Below, in pieces: positions 38,378 through 48,384 of a stretch of 64,000 nt of DNA. Origin of the DNA: an uncultured Pelagibacteraceae bacterium (lineage in GTDB: Bacteria > Pseudomonadota > Alphaproteobacteria > Pelagibacterales > Pelagibacteraceae); NCBI GenBank assembly GCA_902624635.1, contig CACNYD010000001.1, forward strand, positions 364,766-428,765, in the 5' to 3' direction. The position numbers and the translations under genes are program-made. How positions within the stretch are numbered: the first letter of the stretch is position 1; each line of letters begins with the position of its first letter. Below the pieces are notes generated by a model. It saw only the letters and a list, made by a program, of their open reading frames with translations. It searched no databases and was not told where the DNA came from.

Positions 38378-40822
38378 ATGGAAAAAAAACTTCCAAGTAA
38401 CACTAAAGTTGTTGTTATAGGAGGTGGAGTGGTAGGTTGTTCGGTGGCATACCATTTAGCTAAATTTGGATGGAAAGATACAATTCTTTTAGAAAGAGAT
38501 CAGTTAACATCAGGCACAACTTGGCATGCAGCTGGATTGGTCAGTCAATTAGGTCCATCTGCAGCAATTACTAAAATTAGAAAATATACTTTAGATCTTT
38601 ATAAAGAACTCGAAAAAAAAGTTGATCATTCAGCTGGATTAAGATTGAACGGTGCACTTTCAATTGCTGAGAATAAAGGTAGATGGCAAGAACTTCAAAG
38701 ACAAGCAACAACAGCCCAGCTTTTTGATGTTGATGTAAGAATTTTAGATAAAGATCAAATTAAAAAGGATTATCCAATCATAAATACCAATGAAGTTTTA
38801 GGTGGAATTTTGATGCCTGGTGATGGTGCTGCAGATCCATCAGGAGTAACACATATGTTAGCAAAAGCAGCCAGGATGGAAGGAGCAAAGATTTTTGAAA
38901 AATCTCCTGTCGACGAAATTTTAACTAAGAATGGCAAAATTTCTGGAGTAAAAGTAAATGGTCAAAAAATTGATTGTGAGTATATTGTTTTAGCTTCCGG
39001 AATGTGGTCACGCCAAATTGGAGAAAAAGCTGGAGTAAGTATACCTCTTTATCCAGCAGAACATTTTTATATTATTACACAGCCGATTGAAAATCTTTCA
39101 AAAACTTTACCAGTGATAAGAGATTTTGATAATAGAACTTATATAAAAGAAGATGCTGGAAAAATATTAGTTGGTATATTTGAGTCTCAATCTATTCCAG
39201 CTTGGGATAAAATTAATAAAGTTCCAGAGGATTTTTCATTTGGAGAATTTCAAGAAAATTTTGAGCATTTTGAACCTTATTTAGCCACTGCAATAAAAAG
39301 ATTTCCAGTTCTAGAAAAAGCAGGAATTAGAAAATTTTTTTCAGGTCCAGAGTCATTTACTCCAGATACAAATACATTACTAGGAGAAGTACCTGAAATA
39401 AAAAACTTTTTTGTATGTTGTGGTTTAAATAGTATTGGAATTGGAAGTGGGGGAGGTGTTGGTAAAGTTACCGCCGAATGGTTAATAAATGGACATATTA
39501 ATGAAGATATTTTTTGCTATGACATCAAAAGATTTCAAAAATTTCACTCTGAGCTAGGTTTTATTAAAAAAAGAATTACGGAATCTTTAGGAGATTTATA
39601 TGGAATGCATTGGCCGTTTAAACAACACAAAACATCAAGAAATATAAAAACACTTCCATATCACGATGAGTTAAAAAGTTTTGGTGCTTGTTTTGGTGTT
39701 TCTGGAGGATACGAGAGACCAATGTGGTTTGCATTAGATGGAGAAAAAACGGATTACGAATATAGTTATAATTACCAAAATTGGTACCCTTCAGCAGAGT
39801 ATGAAACAAATAATACTATAAAAAATGTTGGATTATTTGATTTAACTCCTTTTTCTAAATTTGAGATTAAATCCGATAAAGCTCACAAGGAATTGCAGAA
39901 AATTTGCACAGCCAACATTCAGAATGAGGCTGGAAAATGTATTTATACACATATGTTAAACTCTGATGGTGGAATTGAAACAGATTTAACAGTTGTTTGT
40001 ATTGATAAAGATTATTTTAGAATAATTAGTTCGGCTGCAACAAGAGAAAGAGATAAATTTCATATAAAAAAACACCTGGCAAAAGATGTTGAGTTGAAAG
40101 ATGTTACGGATGATTTTTGTGTATTCGGTGTTTTTGGACCAAAGAGCCGAGCTTTAATGAAATCAATTTCAAAAGATAATTTCGAAAATGATAATTTTAG
40201 ATTCGGCACAGCAAAATACATAACAATTGAAGGAACTAAAATTTGGACTCAAAGATTGTCTTATGTCGGGGAATTAGGCTACGAGTTATATGTGAAATCT
40301 AAGGAAGCTAAAAAAATTTATGAATTATTAGTTAATAAAGGAAAAGATTTTAATCTCTCGAATTGTGGTATGCACGCTATGGATATTATGCGAATGGAGA
40401 GTGGATTTTTACATTGGGGACACGATATTTCACCAGAGGAAAATCAATATCAAGCAGGTTTATCTTTCACAATAAGTTCTAAAAAAGAGGACGAATTTAT
40501 TGGTAAAAAAGCTTTAGAGAAGATTAAAAAAGAAAAAATTAAAAGTAGATTTGCAATGTTTACTTTAAAAAATACTAAACCAGGTGAACCATTGTTACTT
40601 CATGATGAGCCTATTTATTTAGAAAATAACATTATTGGTAGATCAACATCTGGGAATTATTCCTTTAATTTTAAGAAAAATTTAGCATTTGGTTATATTA
40701 ATAGCGATATTTCAAATGACGAACTTCACAAAAAAGATTTATTTATTGAAGTTGAGAAAAAAAAATATCCAATTGAAATAATTAACAAACCTTTAAAACA
40801 AACTAATTTTAAAAATAATTAA
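38378..40822 (+). CDS. FAD-dependent dimethylglycine/sarcosine dehydrogenase-like protein with GcvT-like C-terminus
   Basis: VVVIGGGVVGCSVAYHLAKFGW; ALDGEKTDYEYSYNYQNWYPSA; GCVT-type C-terminal domain. Confidence 0.9.
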   Translation: MEKKLPSNTKVVVIGGGVVGCSVAYHLAKFGWKDTILLERDQLTSGTTWHAAGLVSQLGPSAAITKIRKYTLDLYKELEKKVDHSAGLRLNGALSIAENKGRWQELQRQATTAQLFDVDVRILDKDQIKKDYPIINTNEVLGGILMPGDGAADPSGVTHMLAKAARMEGAKIFEKSPVDEILTKNGKISGVKVNGQKIDCEYIVLASGMWSRQIGEKAGVSIPLYPAEHFYIITQPIENLSKTLPVIRDFDNRTYIKEDAGKILVGIFESQSIPAWDKINKVPEDFSFGEFQENFEHFEPYLATAIKRFPVLEKAGIRKFFSGPESFTPDTNTLLGEVPEIKNFFVCCGLNSIGIGSGGGVGKVTAEWLINGHINEDIFCYDIKRFQKFHSELGFIKKRITESLGDLYGMHWPFKQHKTSRNIKTLPYHDELKSFGACFGVSGGYERPMWFALDGEKTDYEYSYNYQNWYPSAEYETNNTIKNVGLFDLTPFSKFEIKSDKAHKELQKICTANIQNEAGKCIYTHMLNSDGGIETDLTVVCIDKDYFRIISSAATRERDKFHIKKHLAKDVELKDVTDDFCVFGVFGPKSRALMKSISKDNFENDNFRFGTAKYITIEGTKIWTQRLSYVGELGYELYVKSKEAKKIYELLVNKGKDFNLSNCGMHAMDIMRMESGFLHWGHDISPEENQYQAGLSFTISSKKEDEFIGKKALEKIKKEKIKSRFAMFTLKNTKPGEPLLLHDEPIYLENNIIGRSTSGNYSFNFKKNLAFGYINSDISNDELHKKDLFIEVEKKKYPIEIINKPLKQTNFKNN

Positions 40823-41670
40823 GTTCTATTTCTTAAGAATAATACAAAAAGAACAGAAGTCATCATCATAATCAAAGCATAAGCTGCTGTTGGAACCATG
40901 TAAGTCATATTTTGCCCAAACAATTGAGTTCCAACAAAAACAGCTAATGTTCCATTTTGTAATCCACACTCAAGAGATATACATCTTTGTTGGGCAACAC
41001 CTGATGCAAAAAATTTAGCAACATAGAATCCTATAATCATCATGGAAATATTTAAGATTAAAGCAATAGTTCCAGCTGTACTGAGGAACATTATAATACT
41101 GTCCCATTCCTGAATATAGATAGCAATAAAAACAATTGAAAATAATCCTATAGATATTCTTTCAATAATTTTCATATTATTTTCTATAAAATCACTAAAA
41201 AATTTTCTAATAATCATTCCAATTATTACAGGTACCGTAACCACAAAAAACATCTTCAATGATATACCAAGCATCGAAACTTCTTTTTCAACATAAGTAA
41301 TATCAAATAAATCAATTGATAAAAAAACTATATAAGGGACCGAGACAATACTTATTAAACTGGTAAAAGCAGTAAGAGATATAGATAGCGCAATATCTCC
41401 ATCTGCAAATTTAGTTAGCACATTTGATGTTACTCCACCAGGTGCGGCTGCAATCAACATTACCCCTAACGCTAGCTCAATTGGAGTTTTTAAAATAATT
41501 ATTAATAAATAACCAATAATTGGAAGAACTATTAATTGACAAATTAAACCGACAAAAAATTCTTTCGGATGCTGAAATACTCTTGTAAAATCTTTTACAG
41601 TTAAAGATGCACCGAGCCCTAACATAATTAATGCTAGCGCAAATGGCGCTATTGTCGTTACTATACCCAT
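40819..41670 (-). CDS. bile acid:sodium symporter (BASS) family transporter
   Basis: LGVMLIAAAPGGVTSNVLTKFADGDIALSISLTA, ECGLQNGTLAVFVG. Confidence 0.9.
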   Translation of the reverse strand: MGIVTTIAPFALALIMLGLGASLTVKDFTRVFQHPKEFFVGLICQLIVLPIIGYLLIIILKTPIELALGVMLIAAAPGGVTSNVLTKFADGDIALSISLTAFTSLISIVSVPYIVFLSIDLFDITYVEKEVSMLGISLKMFFVVTVPVIIGMIIRKFFSDFIENNMKIIERISIGLFSIVFIAIYIQEWDSIIMFLSTAGTIALILNISMMIIGFYVAKFFASGVAQQRCISLECGLQNGTLAVFVGTQLFGQNMTYMVPTAAYALIMMMTSVLFVLFLRNRT

Positions 41671-41714
41671 GACCCCTCTGTGTAATATTGCAACAAATTT
41701 AATTTATTAAAGTT

Positions 41715-42692
41715 TTACGAAATTACAAGAAGATTCAAAACTTTACGGATAAACTTCGCTTTAAACTTAAACATTTCTGTTTGATAAGGCAAAATTTTTC
41801 TAAAATTTAATTGACTTAATGTGTATTGTTTTTTTTTATTAATCTTAAGTAAATCTTTTTCTAATAAATATTTACATTTTCTAATAATTGTGGCCCTAGG
41901 AATATTAGTCATATCTGAAATTGACATTGCACTTATTCCCGAGTCTGTCCCAACATTATCTAATAAAATACTATTAGAAGTAAAATAATCTAAAGAGGGT
42001 TTATCATCACCAGTATCCAAATGTTTTGAAACGTTTAACACCTGATTCATTGATACTGTACCCCAAATATGAAATGTTGTTAAATCATTCATAAATTTAT
42101 GGTAACCAATAATTAGTGGTATTTGCATTCGATAAAACCAACGCCAACATAATGTGAACCTTTTTTTTATGATGTTTTCAATTGTTTTTTGATCAAGTTT
42201 TTTAGAATAAATTTTATTTTTTTCCAAAGCTTGGTAAACTCGGTATATATATTTCGAAGAATTTTTAATTTGTTGTTCTGGTTTAACAAAAGGAAAAGCT
42301 TTTCTATCAATTAAAATTTTTTTTTTATTACGATTTATTACTCCTTCTGTTTCAAGTTCTAAAACTTTTCTTCTAACAGTTTCTTTTGGTAAATCTAATT
42401 TTTCACAAAGTTCTGTAATACTAAATTTTTCAATTTGTAGGTTTGATTTCGAATAATAATCATCGTAACTATATTGAATATTCATCTGATCATAAAATTG
42501 TAGAGTTTTTTCAATTAATGAAATTATAATTAGGTATTTATAGTGATCTTTAAATGGTCCATAAACATTGTTCATCCACTGCCATTGATGAGAAATCCAA
42601 TCTTTACTTAAATCAGAGTAATTTGTCATAATGGTCTCAAAGACCTGATCGTCTGTTAGGGTTTTTGAAAAATCTATTTCTTGAATGCTCAT
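41715..42692 (-). CDS. transcriptional regulator with two winged-HTH segments
   Basis: FSITELCEKLDLPKETVRRKVLELETEGVINRNKK and ISAMSISDMTNIPRATIIRKCKYLLEKDLLKINKKKQYTLS. Confidence 0.75.
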   Translation of the reverse strand: MSIQEIDFSKTLTDDQVFETIMTNYSDLSKDWISHQWQWMNNVYGPFKDHYKYLIIISLIEKTLQFYDQMNIQYSYDDYYSKSNLQIEKFSITELCEKLDLPKETVRRKVLELETEGVINRNKKKILIDRKAFPFVKPEQQIKNSSKYIYRVYQALEKNKIYSKKLDQKTIENIIKKRFTLCWRWFYRMQIPLIIGYHKFMNDLTTFHIWGTVSMNQVLNVSKHLDTGDDKPSLDYFTSNSILLDNVGTDSGISAMSISDMTNIPRATIIRKCKYLLEKDLLKINKKKQYTLSQLNFRKILPYQTEMFKFKAKFIRKVLNLLVIS

Positions 42693-42714
42693 AAGTTTGA
42701 CATTGTTAGTAGAA

Positions 42715-42759
42715 ACCCAAATTGAACAGTTGTCAATTTAATAGTGACCCAAATTGAAC
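42715..42759. promoter_or_regulatory. 13-bp direct repeats ACCCAAATTGAAC upstream of the wHTH regulator
   Basis: Copies at 42715-42727 and 42747-42759, 32 bp start to start. Confidence 0.6.
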
Positions 42760-42804
42760 TTTCATTAAATTGTTCGTAACATTAAATATGTTTTAATAAT
42801 AAAA

Positions 42805-43035
42805 ATGACTACTAAAGGCTTTACAGATAATACCAATAATATCGAGACCCCAAATGATATTAATGTTTCTGAAAAGCCTTTAAATCAGAAGAAAATTAGT
42901 TCCGGAAGGGTTGACATCAATGTTCTAAAGTCAAAATTGGAAGCTCAACAAGGAAAAGAGTTAAGAAAAAATATTTTTATTTTTTCATTTTGCGTTTTGC
43001 TGTTAGGCTCAATCGGAATATTTCTATCTTTATAA
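42805..43035 (+). CDS. small single-TM protein (76 aa)
   Basis: ATG ORF, C-terminal TM; shares DINVL...RK pattern with next ORF. Confidence 0.55.
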   Translation: MTTKGFTDNTNNIETPNDINVSEKPLNQKKISSGRVDINVLKSKLEAQQGKELRKNIFIFSFCVLLLGSIGIFLSL

Positions 43036-43077
43036 TTTTATTTGCTAATAATTAAAAAGGATGCTTTATTACGCCAC

Positions 43078-43287
43078 ATGAAAAATTTAGCTAACGCTGT
43101 TAAGGAGAAACTTACTGCAAAGTATAAAGTATCTGAAAGTTCACAGTATAATCATAAAAGCACAGATATTAATGTTCTTCTGAATAGAGTAAAATTAGAT
43201 AGAAAACAAGAAGTTAGAAAAAAGTTTTATTTCTCTGCTGCAGCTTCCACAGGCTTGATTTTATTTGGACTGATAGTTTTCAGCTAA
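43078..43287 (+). CDS. small single-TM protein, paralog of preceding ORF (track start TTG 43042; ATG 43078 preferred)
   Basis: TDINVLLNRVKLDRKQEVRKKFYFSAAASTGLILFGLIVFS. Confidence 0.55.
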   Translation: MKNLANAVKEKLTAKYKVSESSQYNHKSTDINVLLNRVKLDRKQEVRKKFYFSAAASTGLILFGLIVFS

Positions 43288-43378
43288 AATTAAACAATTA
43301 TTCAAAAATTACATTAATTTAATGATTAATAAATATTGAATCAAAATTTATAATAATTATAAATCAACAAAGTTAAAA

Positions 43379-43455
43379 GGCGGGGTAGCTCAGTTGGTTA
43401 GAGCGCGGGACTCATAAGCCCGAGGTCAGTGGTTCGATCCCACTTCCCGCTACCA
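43379..43455 (+). tRNA. tRNA-Met (CAT anticodon)
   Basis: GGCGGGGTAGCTCAGTTGGTTAGAGCGCGGGACTCATAAGCCCGAGGTCAGTGGTTCGATCCCACTTCCCGCTACCA folds as cloverleaf, encoded CCA. Confidence 0.93.
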
Positions 43456-43456
43456 C

Positions 43457-44893
43457 TTAAATCACTTTTTCAATCAACTTAAGATTAATACTATTGAATG
43501 AATTTTCTTTAATTGTTTTAAAATTATTAAATTTTCCAGGTATTTCACAATTATCACCATTTAAGTCATTTAAACAAATAATCCAAACTTTTTGAGAATA
43601 ATTCTTTTGATCTTTAACTAAATAATTAAAAAATTCTATTTCTAAATTATTAATTTTAGAATAATTTTTTAAATAATTTTCAAATGCCTTTGAAATTTCA
43701 CTTTTTAAAAGGTATGTTTTCTCTAAATTGAGAGTTACATTAATATTTGGTGATTTATTTATTTCCAGCAATACAGATTTCAAATCTGGTTTATGTACAG
43801 TTCTCTCTTTAAAAAATTGATTAAATGTTGTTTCAGTAAAAAAATTTCCAATTGTAAAAATTATTAAAAGACTGCAGAGGAATAATCTGTGTTTTTTTGA
43901 CTCTATCTTATCAATCAAGCTTATTATTGATAAAATTACCATTAAAATTAGGTATATCAAATACCTATCAACAACAGCTGGATTAAAAATATAAGAATAT
44001 ATTATTGGTATTGAATAGGAAAATAAAATTGAAATTAATAAAAACATTTCAAATTTTGACTCAAATAAAATAATTTTTATATATTTAATAATCAGATAAA
44101 TGAATATTAAAAGATAAATTCCACCAACTAGTCTTGATCCAAAAAATTTTGAAAAGAAAAAATTTGTAAAAAATTTCCAGTCTATATTTTCGATCCAGAT
44201 TGGCTGATGTGTTGTATTTATAATAAAAAATATAATGAATATTACTGAAAAACAATTAATAAAGATTAGAAGTTTAAAAAGCTTCATCTCAATAACTTTT
44301 TTTGAAAAGTATTTATATATTAAAAATGCTGAATACGAAAAAATTATGATTAAAGCAAAAGGATGAGTAATTATCAAAAGAATACTGGTTAAAAAAAATA
44401 ATAAAAAATCTGAATTTGATTTGATATTTTCAGAGTTAATCAATTTATGGAAATAAAAAATATTAATTACAAAAATAAATAAATACCATGAGTATAATCT
44501 AAGTTCTTGAGAATATTTGATTAAATAAATATTGAAAGCAAGGAGTATGAAAAACACTAATGGCGATTTTCCATTTAGCTTATTTTTATAAAAATAAACT
44601 AAAAAGAATATAGATAAACAATTTAGAATTGATGGCAGGTATCTTGCTATTAAAGTGTCATATCCAAATATGTCAAAATAATTTCTTAAAATAAAATTAA
44701 ATAAAAAAGGAGAATTCTCCAAAGTTTTATGCCTATAGTAAAATTCATTTAAAGTTATAGATGGATCAGATATATAAAAGCTTATAATTTCGTCGATCCA
44801 AAAATCATCATAATTTATGTTATATAACCTGAAGAGAATTGTTATAAATATAAGTACTGAATAATATAAAAAATTTATATTAATCTTATTCAT
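43457..44893 (-). CDS. membrane glycosyltransferase (GT39/PMT-like)
   Basis: Multi-TM; ILFRLYNINYDDFWIDEIISFYIS N-terminal pattern. Confidence 0.75.
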   Translation of the reverse strand: MNKININFLYYSVLIFITILFRLYNINYDDFWIDEIISFYISDPSITLNEFYYRHKTLENSPFLFNFILRNYFDIFGYDTLIARYLPSILNCLSIFFLVYFYKNKLNGKSPLVFFILLAFNIYLIKYSQELRLYSWYLFIFVINIFYFHKLINSENIKSNSDFLLFFLTSILLIITHPFALIIIFSYSAFLIYKYFSKKVIEMKLFKLLIFINCFSVIFIIFFIINTTHQPIWIENIDWKFFTNFFFSKFFGSRLVGGIYLLIFIYLIIKYIKIILFESKFEMFLLISILFSYSIPIIYSYIFNPAVVDRYLIYLILMVILSIISLIDKIESKKHRLFLCSLLIIFTIGNFFTETTFNQFFKERTVHKPDLKSVLLEINKSPNINVTLNLEKTYLLKSEISKAFENYLKNYSKINNLEIEFFNYLVKDQKNYSQKVWIICLNDLNGDNCEIPGKFNNFKTIKENSFNSINLKLIEKVI

Positions 44894-44899
44894 TATAAT

Positions 44900-45937
44900 T
44901 TGTTTAATACAGTTAATAGAAATATGAAATCAAAAATTTTAATTACTGGTTCTCAAGGATTTATCGGAAAAATATTAGTCAATGAATTCAAAAATATTAA
45001 TAAATTGATATTAATTGATAAAAAAAAAAATTTATCAAAACAAAAAAATTTTTATCAAATAAATTTGCTGAAATTAGATAATCTTGAGAAAATATTCAAA
45101 AAACAAAAAATATCAGCAATTATACATCTTGCATCAGAAATATTTGATGATGATAAAAATGTTTATGATTTTAATGTAACAACATCTAGAAACTTAATTT
45201 TGATGGCCGAAAAATATAAAATCAAGAATTTTATCTTTACATCCACTTTTTCTATTTATGAGAAAAATTATATCAAACCAATATTAGAAAAAGAAAATCC
45301 CAGTGCTAAAAATTTATATGGTAAATCTAAATATCAAGTAGAGACAATTTTGAAAGAATCTAAATTAAAGAATTATACTATTCTTAGAGTTCCCATAGTT
45401 GTTGGAAAATCTAGAAGCCACAGAATGGGAATTCTTTTTGAGATGATTAGAAATAATTTTCCATTATTTTTGATTGGCGATGGGAACAATAAAATACAGT
45501 TTATCCAAGTTGATGATCTATGTTTAATTATAAAAAAATGTTTAGGTCTAAAAAAGACCAATATATTTAATGTTGGTACAAAAAAATCTTTCACATTTAA
45601 AGAAAATTTATCTTACATAATTAAAAAATCTAAATCTAAGTCTAAAATTTTTAATGTAAATTATTATTTTGGAAATTTAGCTTTAAATATATTAATTTTT
45701 TTTAATTTAATCGATTTAAATTATTATCACAAAGTGTTACTTACAAAAAATATAGTTTTAAACACAAAAAAAATTTTTAACATATTAAAATTAGATTTGA
45801 ATAAATCTAGCAGGGATATACTTTTAGAAAATTACGAATATTATGTGAAAAATTTAAAAAATATCAATAAAATAAATTCTGGCTCGGACAAAAAACCTAA
45901 TTTAAAAATTTTCAATTTTTTTAAAATCTTTTCTTAA
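44900..45937 (+). CDS. NAD-dependent epimerase/dehydratase (extended SDR)
   Basis: ILITGSQGFIGKIL, HLASEIFDD, SAKNLYGKSKYQVE; ATG at 44924 also possible. Confidence 0.85.
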   Translation: MFNTVNRNMKSKILITGSQGFIGKILVNEFKNINKLILIDKKKNLSKQKNFYQINLLKLDNLEKIFKKQKISAIIHLASEIFDDDKNVYDFNVTTSRNLILMAEKYKIKNFIFTSTFSIYEKNYIKPILEKENPSAKNLYGKSKYQVETILKESKLKNYTILRVPIVVGKSRSHRMGILFEMIRNNFPLFLIGDGNNKIQFIQVDDLCLIIKKCLGLKKTNIFNVGTKKSFTFKENLSYIIKKSKSKSKIFNVNYYFGNLALNILIFFNLIDLNYYHKVLLTKNIVLNTKKIFNILKLDLNKSSRDILLENYEYYVKNLKNINKINSGSDKKPNLKIFNFFKIFS

Positions 45938-46451
45938 GTTTTTTAAAATCTTTTAGACTTAAGTTATTTTTATCTTTATTTGAAATTATTGGTTTTTTAA
46001 TTGGCCAATTAATTTTAAGGTCCTTGTCATCAAACTTAATACCTATCTCACTTTTTTCATCTCTATATTTTGTACAACTATAAACTACATAATTTTCATT
46101 TGATAATGCACAAAAACCATGGGCAAAGCCAGGTGGTATAAAAATAGATTTCGAATTTTTTTCACTTAATATTGTGGATAAATATTTTCCATAAGTTTTT
46201 GAATTTTTTCTTAAATCAACCACAACATCAAATATTTTGCCTTTTATAACGCTAATAAATTTTCCCTGGGAATTTTTTTTTTGTAAGTGAAGACCTCTAA
46301 TTACATTTTTTTTTGAAAATGACATTACTAGAAATGGAAATCTTTTTTTTAGTTTTTTTTCTCTGAGTAATTCTTTAAAATAACCTCTTTTATCTTTAAA
46401 AGCGGTATTATTTATGATTACAAGATCCTTAAATTTTGATTTTTTAATCAT
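45921..46451 (-). CDS. rfbC: dTDP-4-dehydrorhamnose 3,5-epimerase family
   Basis: RGYFKELLREK, VIRGLHLQKKNSQGKFISVIKGKIFDVVVDLRK, PPGFAHGFCAL. Confidence 0.9.
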   Translation of the reverse strand: MIKKSKFKDLVIINNTAFKDKRGYFKELLREKKLKKRFPFLVMSFSKKNVIRGLHLQKKNSQGKFISVIKGKIFDVVVDLRKNSKTYGKYLSTILSEKNSKSIFIPPGFAHGFCALSNENYVVYSCTKYRDEKSEIGIKFDDKDLKINWPIKKPIISNKDKNNLSLKDFKKLKKRF

Positions 46452-47320
46452 TAGATTAATTTTTTAAGATAGGAAGAGTATTCACAATTTCCATAAAACT
46501 TTATTGCTTTTTTTATATCTTTACTATTAATCCAGTTATTTAATAATGCTATTTCTTCGAGACACGCAATCTTAAAACCTTGCCTATTTTCAACCGCCTG
46601 AACAAAAATTGATGTTTTGTAATAATCACTAATAGAACCTGTGTCTAACCAAGCACCACCTCTTCCAAGAAATTCTGCTGAAAGTTTATTCTTAAGTTTA
46701 TATTTATTAATTAAGTCAATGATTTCAAGTTCACCTCTTTTTGAGGGTTTTAAACTCTTTGCATAATCTACAACATTCTTATCAAAAAAATAAAGACCTG
46801 TGATTGCATAATTCGATATAAATTTTTTTGGTTTCTCTTTAATTTTAAGAATTTTTTTATTTTTAAAATTTATTTTTGCAACACCAAAAGCTTCTGGATT
46901 TTTTACACTATGTAGGACTATTCTCGCTCCACTTTTTAATTTGACACAATTAGCCAGAAGTCCTGATAAATTTTGTCCGTAAAAAAAGTTATCCCCCAAA
47001 ATCATAGCAACTCCTGAATTCTTAATAAAATCTTTTCCAATCAAGAATGCATCTGGCAAACCTCTTGGTTCGCTTTGCTCTTTAAAAGTAATATTTACTC
47101 CAAAATTTTTTTTATTTGGAAACAACTTTTTATACTGGTTTAATTGACCTTTATTTACGATAATCAAAATATCTCTTATTTTTGCTAACATTAGTATTGA
47201 TAAAGGATAATAGATCAGAGGCTTATCATAGATTGGTAATAGTTGTTTATTTACCGCCTTAGTTAGTGGGCTCATTCTAGTGCCCATTCCACCAGCCAAA
47301 ATAATCCCTTTTTTTATCAT
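46451..47320 (-). CDS. rfbA: glucose-1-phosphate thymidylyltransferase
   Basis: GIILAGGMGTRMSPLTKAVNKQLLPIYDKPLIYYPLS. Confidence 0.95.
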   Translation of the reverse strand: MIKKGIILAGGMGTRMSPLTKAVNKQLLPIYDKPLIYYPLSILMLAKIRDILIIVNKGQLNQYKKLFPNKKNFGVNITFKEQSEPRGLPDAFLIGKDFIKNSGVAMILGDNFFYGQNLSGLLANCVKLKSGARIVLHSVKNPEAFGVAKINFKNKKILKIKEKPKKFISNYAITGLYFFDKNVVDYAKSLKPSKRGELEIIDLINKYKLKNKLSAEFLGRGGAWLDTGSISDYYKTSIFVQAVENRQGFKIACLEEIALLNNWINSKDIKKAIKFYGNCEYSSYLKKLI

Positions 47321-48330
47321 TATTTACCTAATCTATTTAAAATATCTCTTTTTGAAAGTGATTTAAAGTATGACTTGTTTTCAAAATACCAATTAAGTGT
47401 TAATCGTATTCCTTGTGAAAAATTTATTTTTGGATACCAATTAAGTTTTTTTTTAATTTTATCACTATTTAGTGCATATCTGATATCATGGCCAGGACGA
47501 TCTTTAACAAAATTAATTTTTACTTTTTTACCCAACTTTATAATTTTTTTTGAATTTTTTAAAATTTCTTTGGTGACTTGTAAATTATTCAAGTTTTTGT
47601 TTGAACCAATATTATAAGATTCTCCGATCTTACCTTTAGAGAAAACTTTAATTAATGCCTCACAGTGATCTTTTACGTATATCCATTCTCTTGAATTTTG
47701 CCCTTTTCCATATATTGGTAAAGCTCTATTATTTATTATATTATAAATAAGTTTGGGAATTAATTTCTCTGGATGTTGTTTAGGGCCATAATTATTTGAA
47801 CAATTTGTAATTATTGCGGGTAACTTATAAGTTTTTATGTATGCGCGAACTAAATGATCAGATGCGGCTTTACTTGCTGCATATGGGGAACTTGGTTGAT
47901 AGGGGTACGTTTCGCTGGTCCTTCCTTTTAGAACATCACCATAAACCTCGTCAGTTGAAATATGAATTAATTTTGACTTATTTTTTTTTGAAAAATCCTT
48001 AAAAGATTCAAGTAAATTATATACACCCACGACATTGCTTTGTATAAAATTTCCAGGATTATCAATTGATCTGTCAACATGTGTTTCAGCAGCTAAATTA
48101 AAAATTCCTGAAGGTTTATACTTCATAAATATTTTTCTTATCTTGTTGTTTGCGATATCAAGTTTTATGAATTTATATTTTTTAGATTTCTTAAAATCTT
48201 TAGTATTGTAAAAATTTGAAGAATAGGTACCTTTGTCTATATTGATGATGTAAAAATTTTTTTTTAACAATAGTTCTATAAGATTACTTCCTATAAATCC
48301 TAATCCTCCAGTAACAATGATTTTTTTCAT
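47320..48330 (-). CDS. rfbB: dTDP-glucose 4,6-dehydratase
   Basis: VTGGLGFIGSNLIELLL, AAETHVDRSID, STDEVYGD, YAASKAASDHLVRAY. Confidence 0.95.
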   Translation of the reverse strand: MKKIIVTGGLGFIGSNLIELLLKKNFYIINIDKGTYSSNFYNTKDFKKSKKYKFIKLDIANNKIRKIFMKYKPSGIFNLAAETHVDRSIDNPGNFIQSNVVGVYNLLESFKDFSKKNKSKLIHISTDEVYGDVLKGRTSETYPYQPSSPYAASKAASDHLVRAYIKTYKLPAIITNCSNNYGPKQHPEKLIPKLIYNIINNRALPIYGKGQNSREWIYVKDHCEALIKVFSKGKIGESYNIGSNKNLNNLQVTKEILKNSKKIIKLGKKVKINFVKDRPGHDIRYALNSDKIKKKLNWYPKINFSQGIRLTLNWYFENKSYFKSLSKRDILNRLGK

Positions 48331-48384
48331 TTTTTGATTTTTACATTAAAAATAAATTTTAGTATAGTCGAGTATATATATATT

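Noticed and set aside
43379-43455. tRNA-Ile2 (CAT anticodon, lysidine-modified) as alternative identity
   Set aside because: Overall sequence resembles elongator tRNA-Met; not fully excluded without a tRNA classifier.
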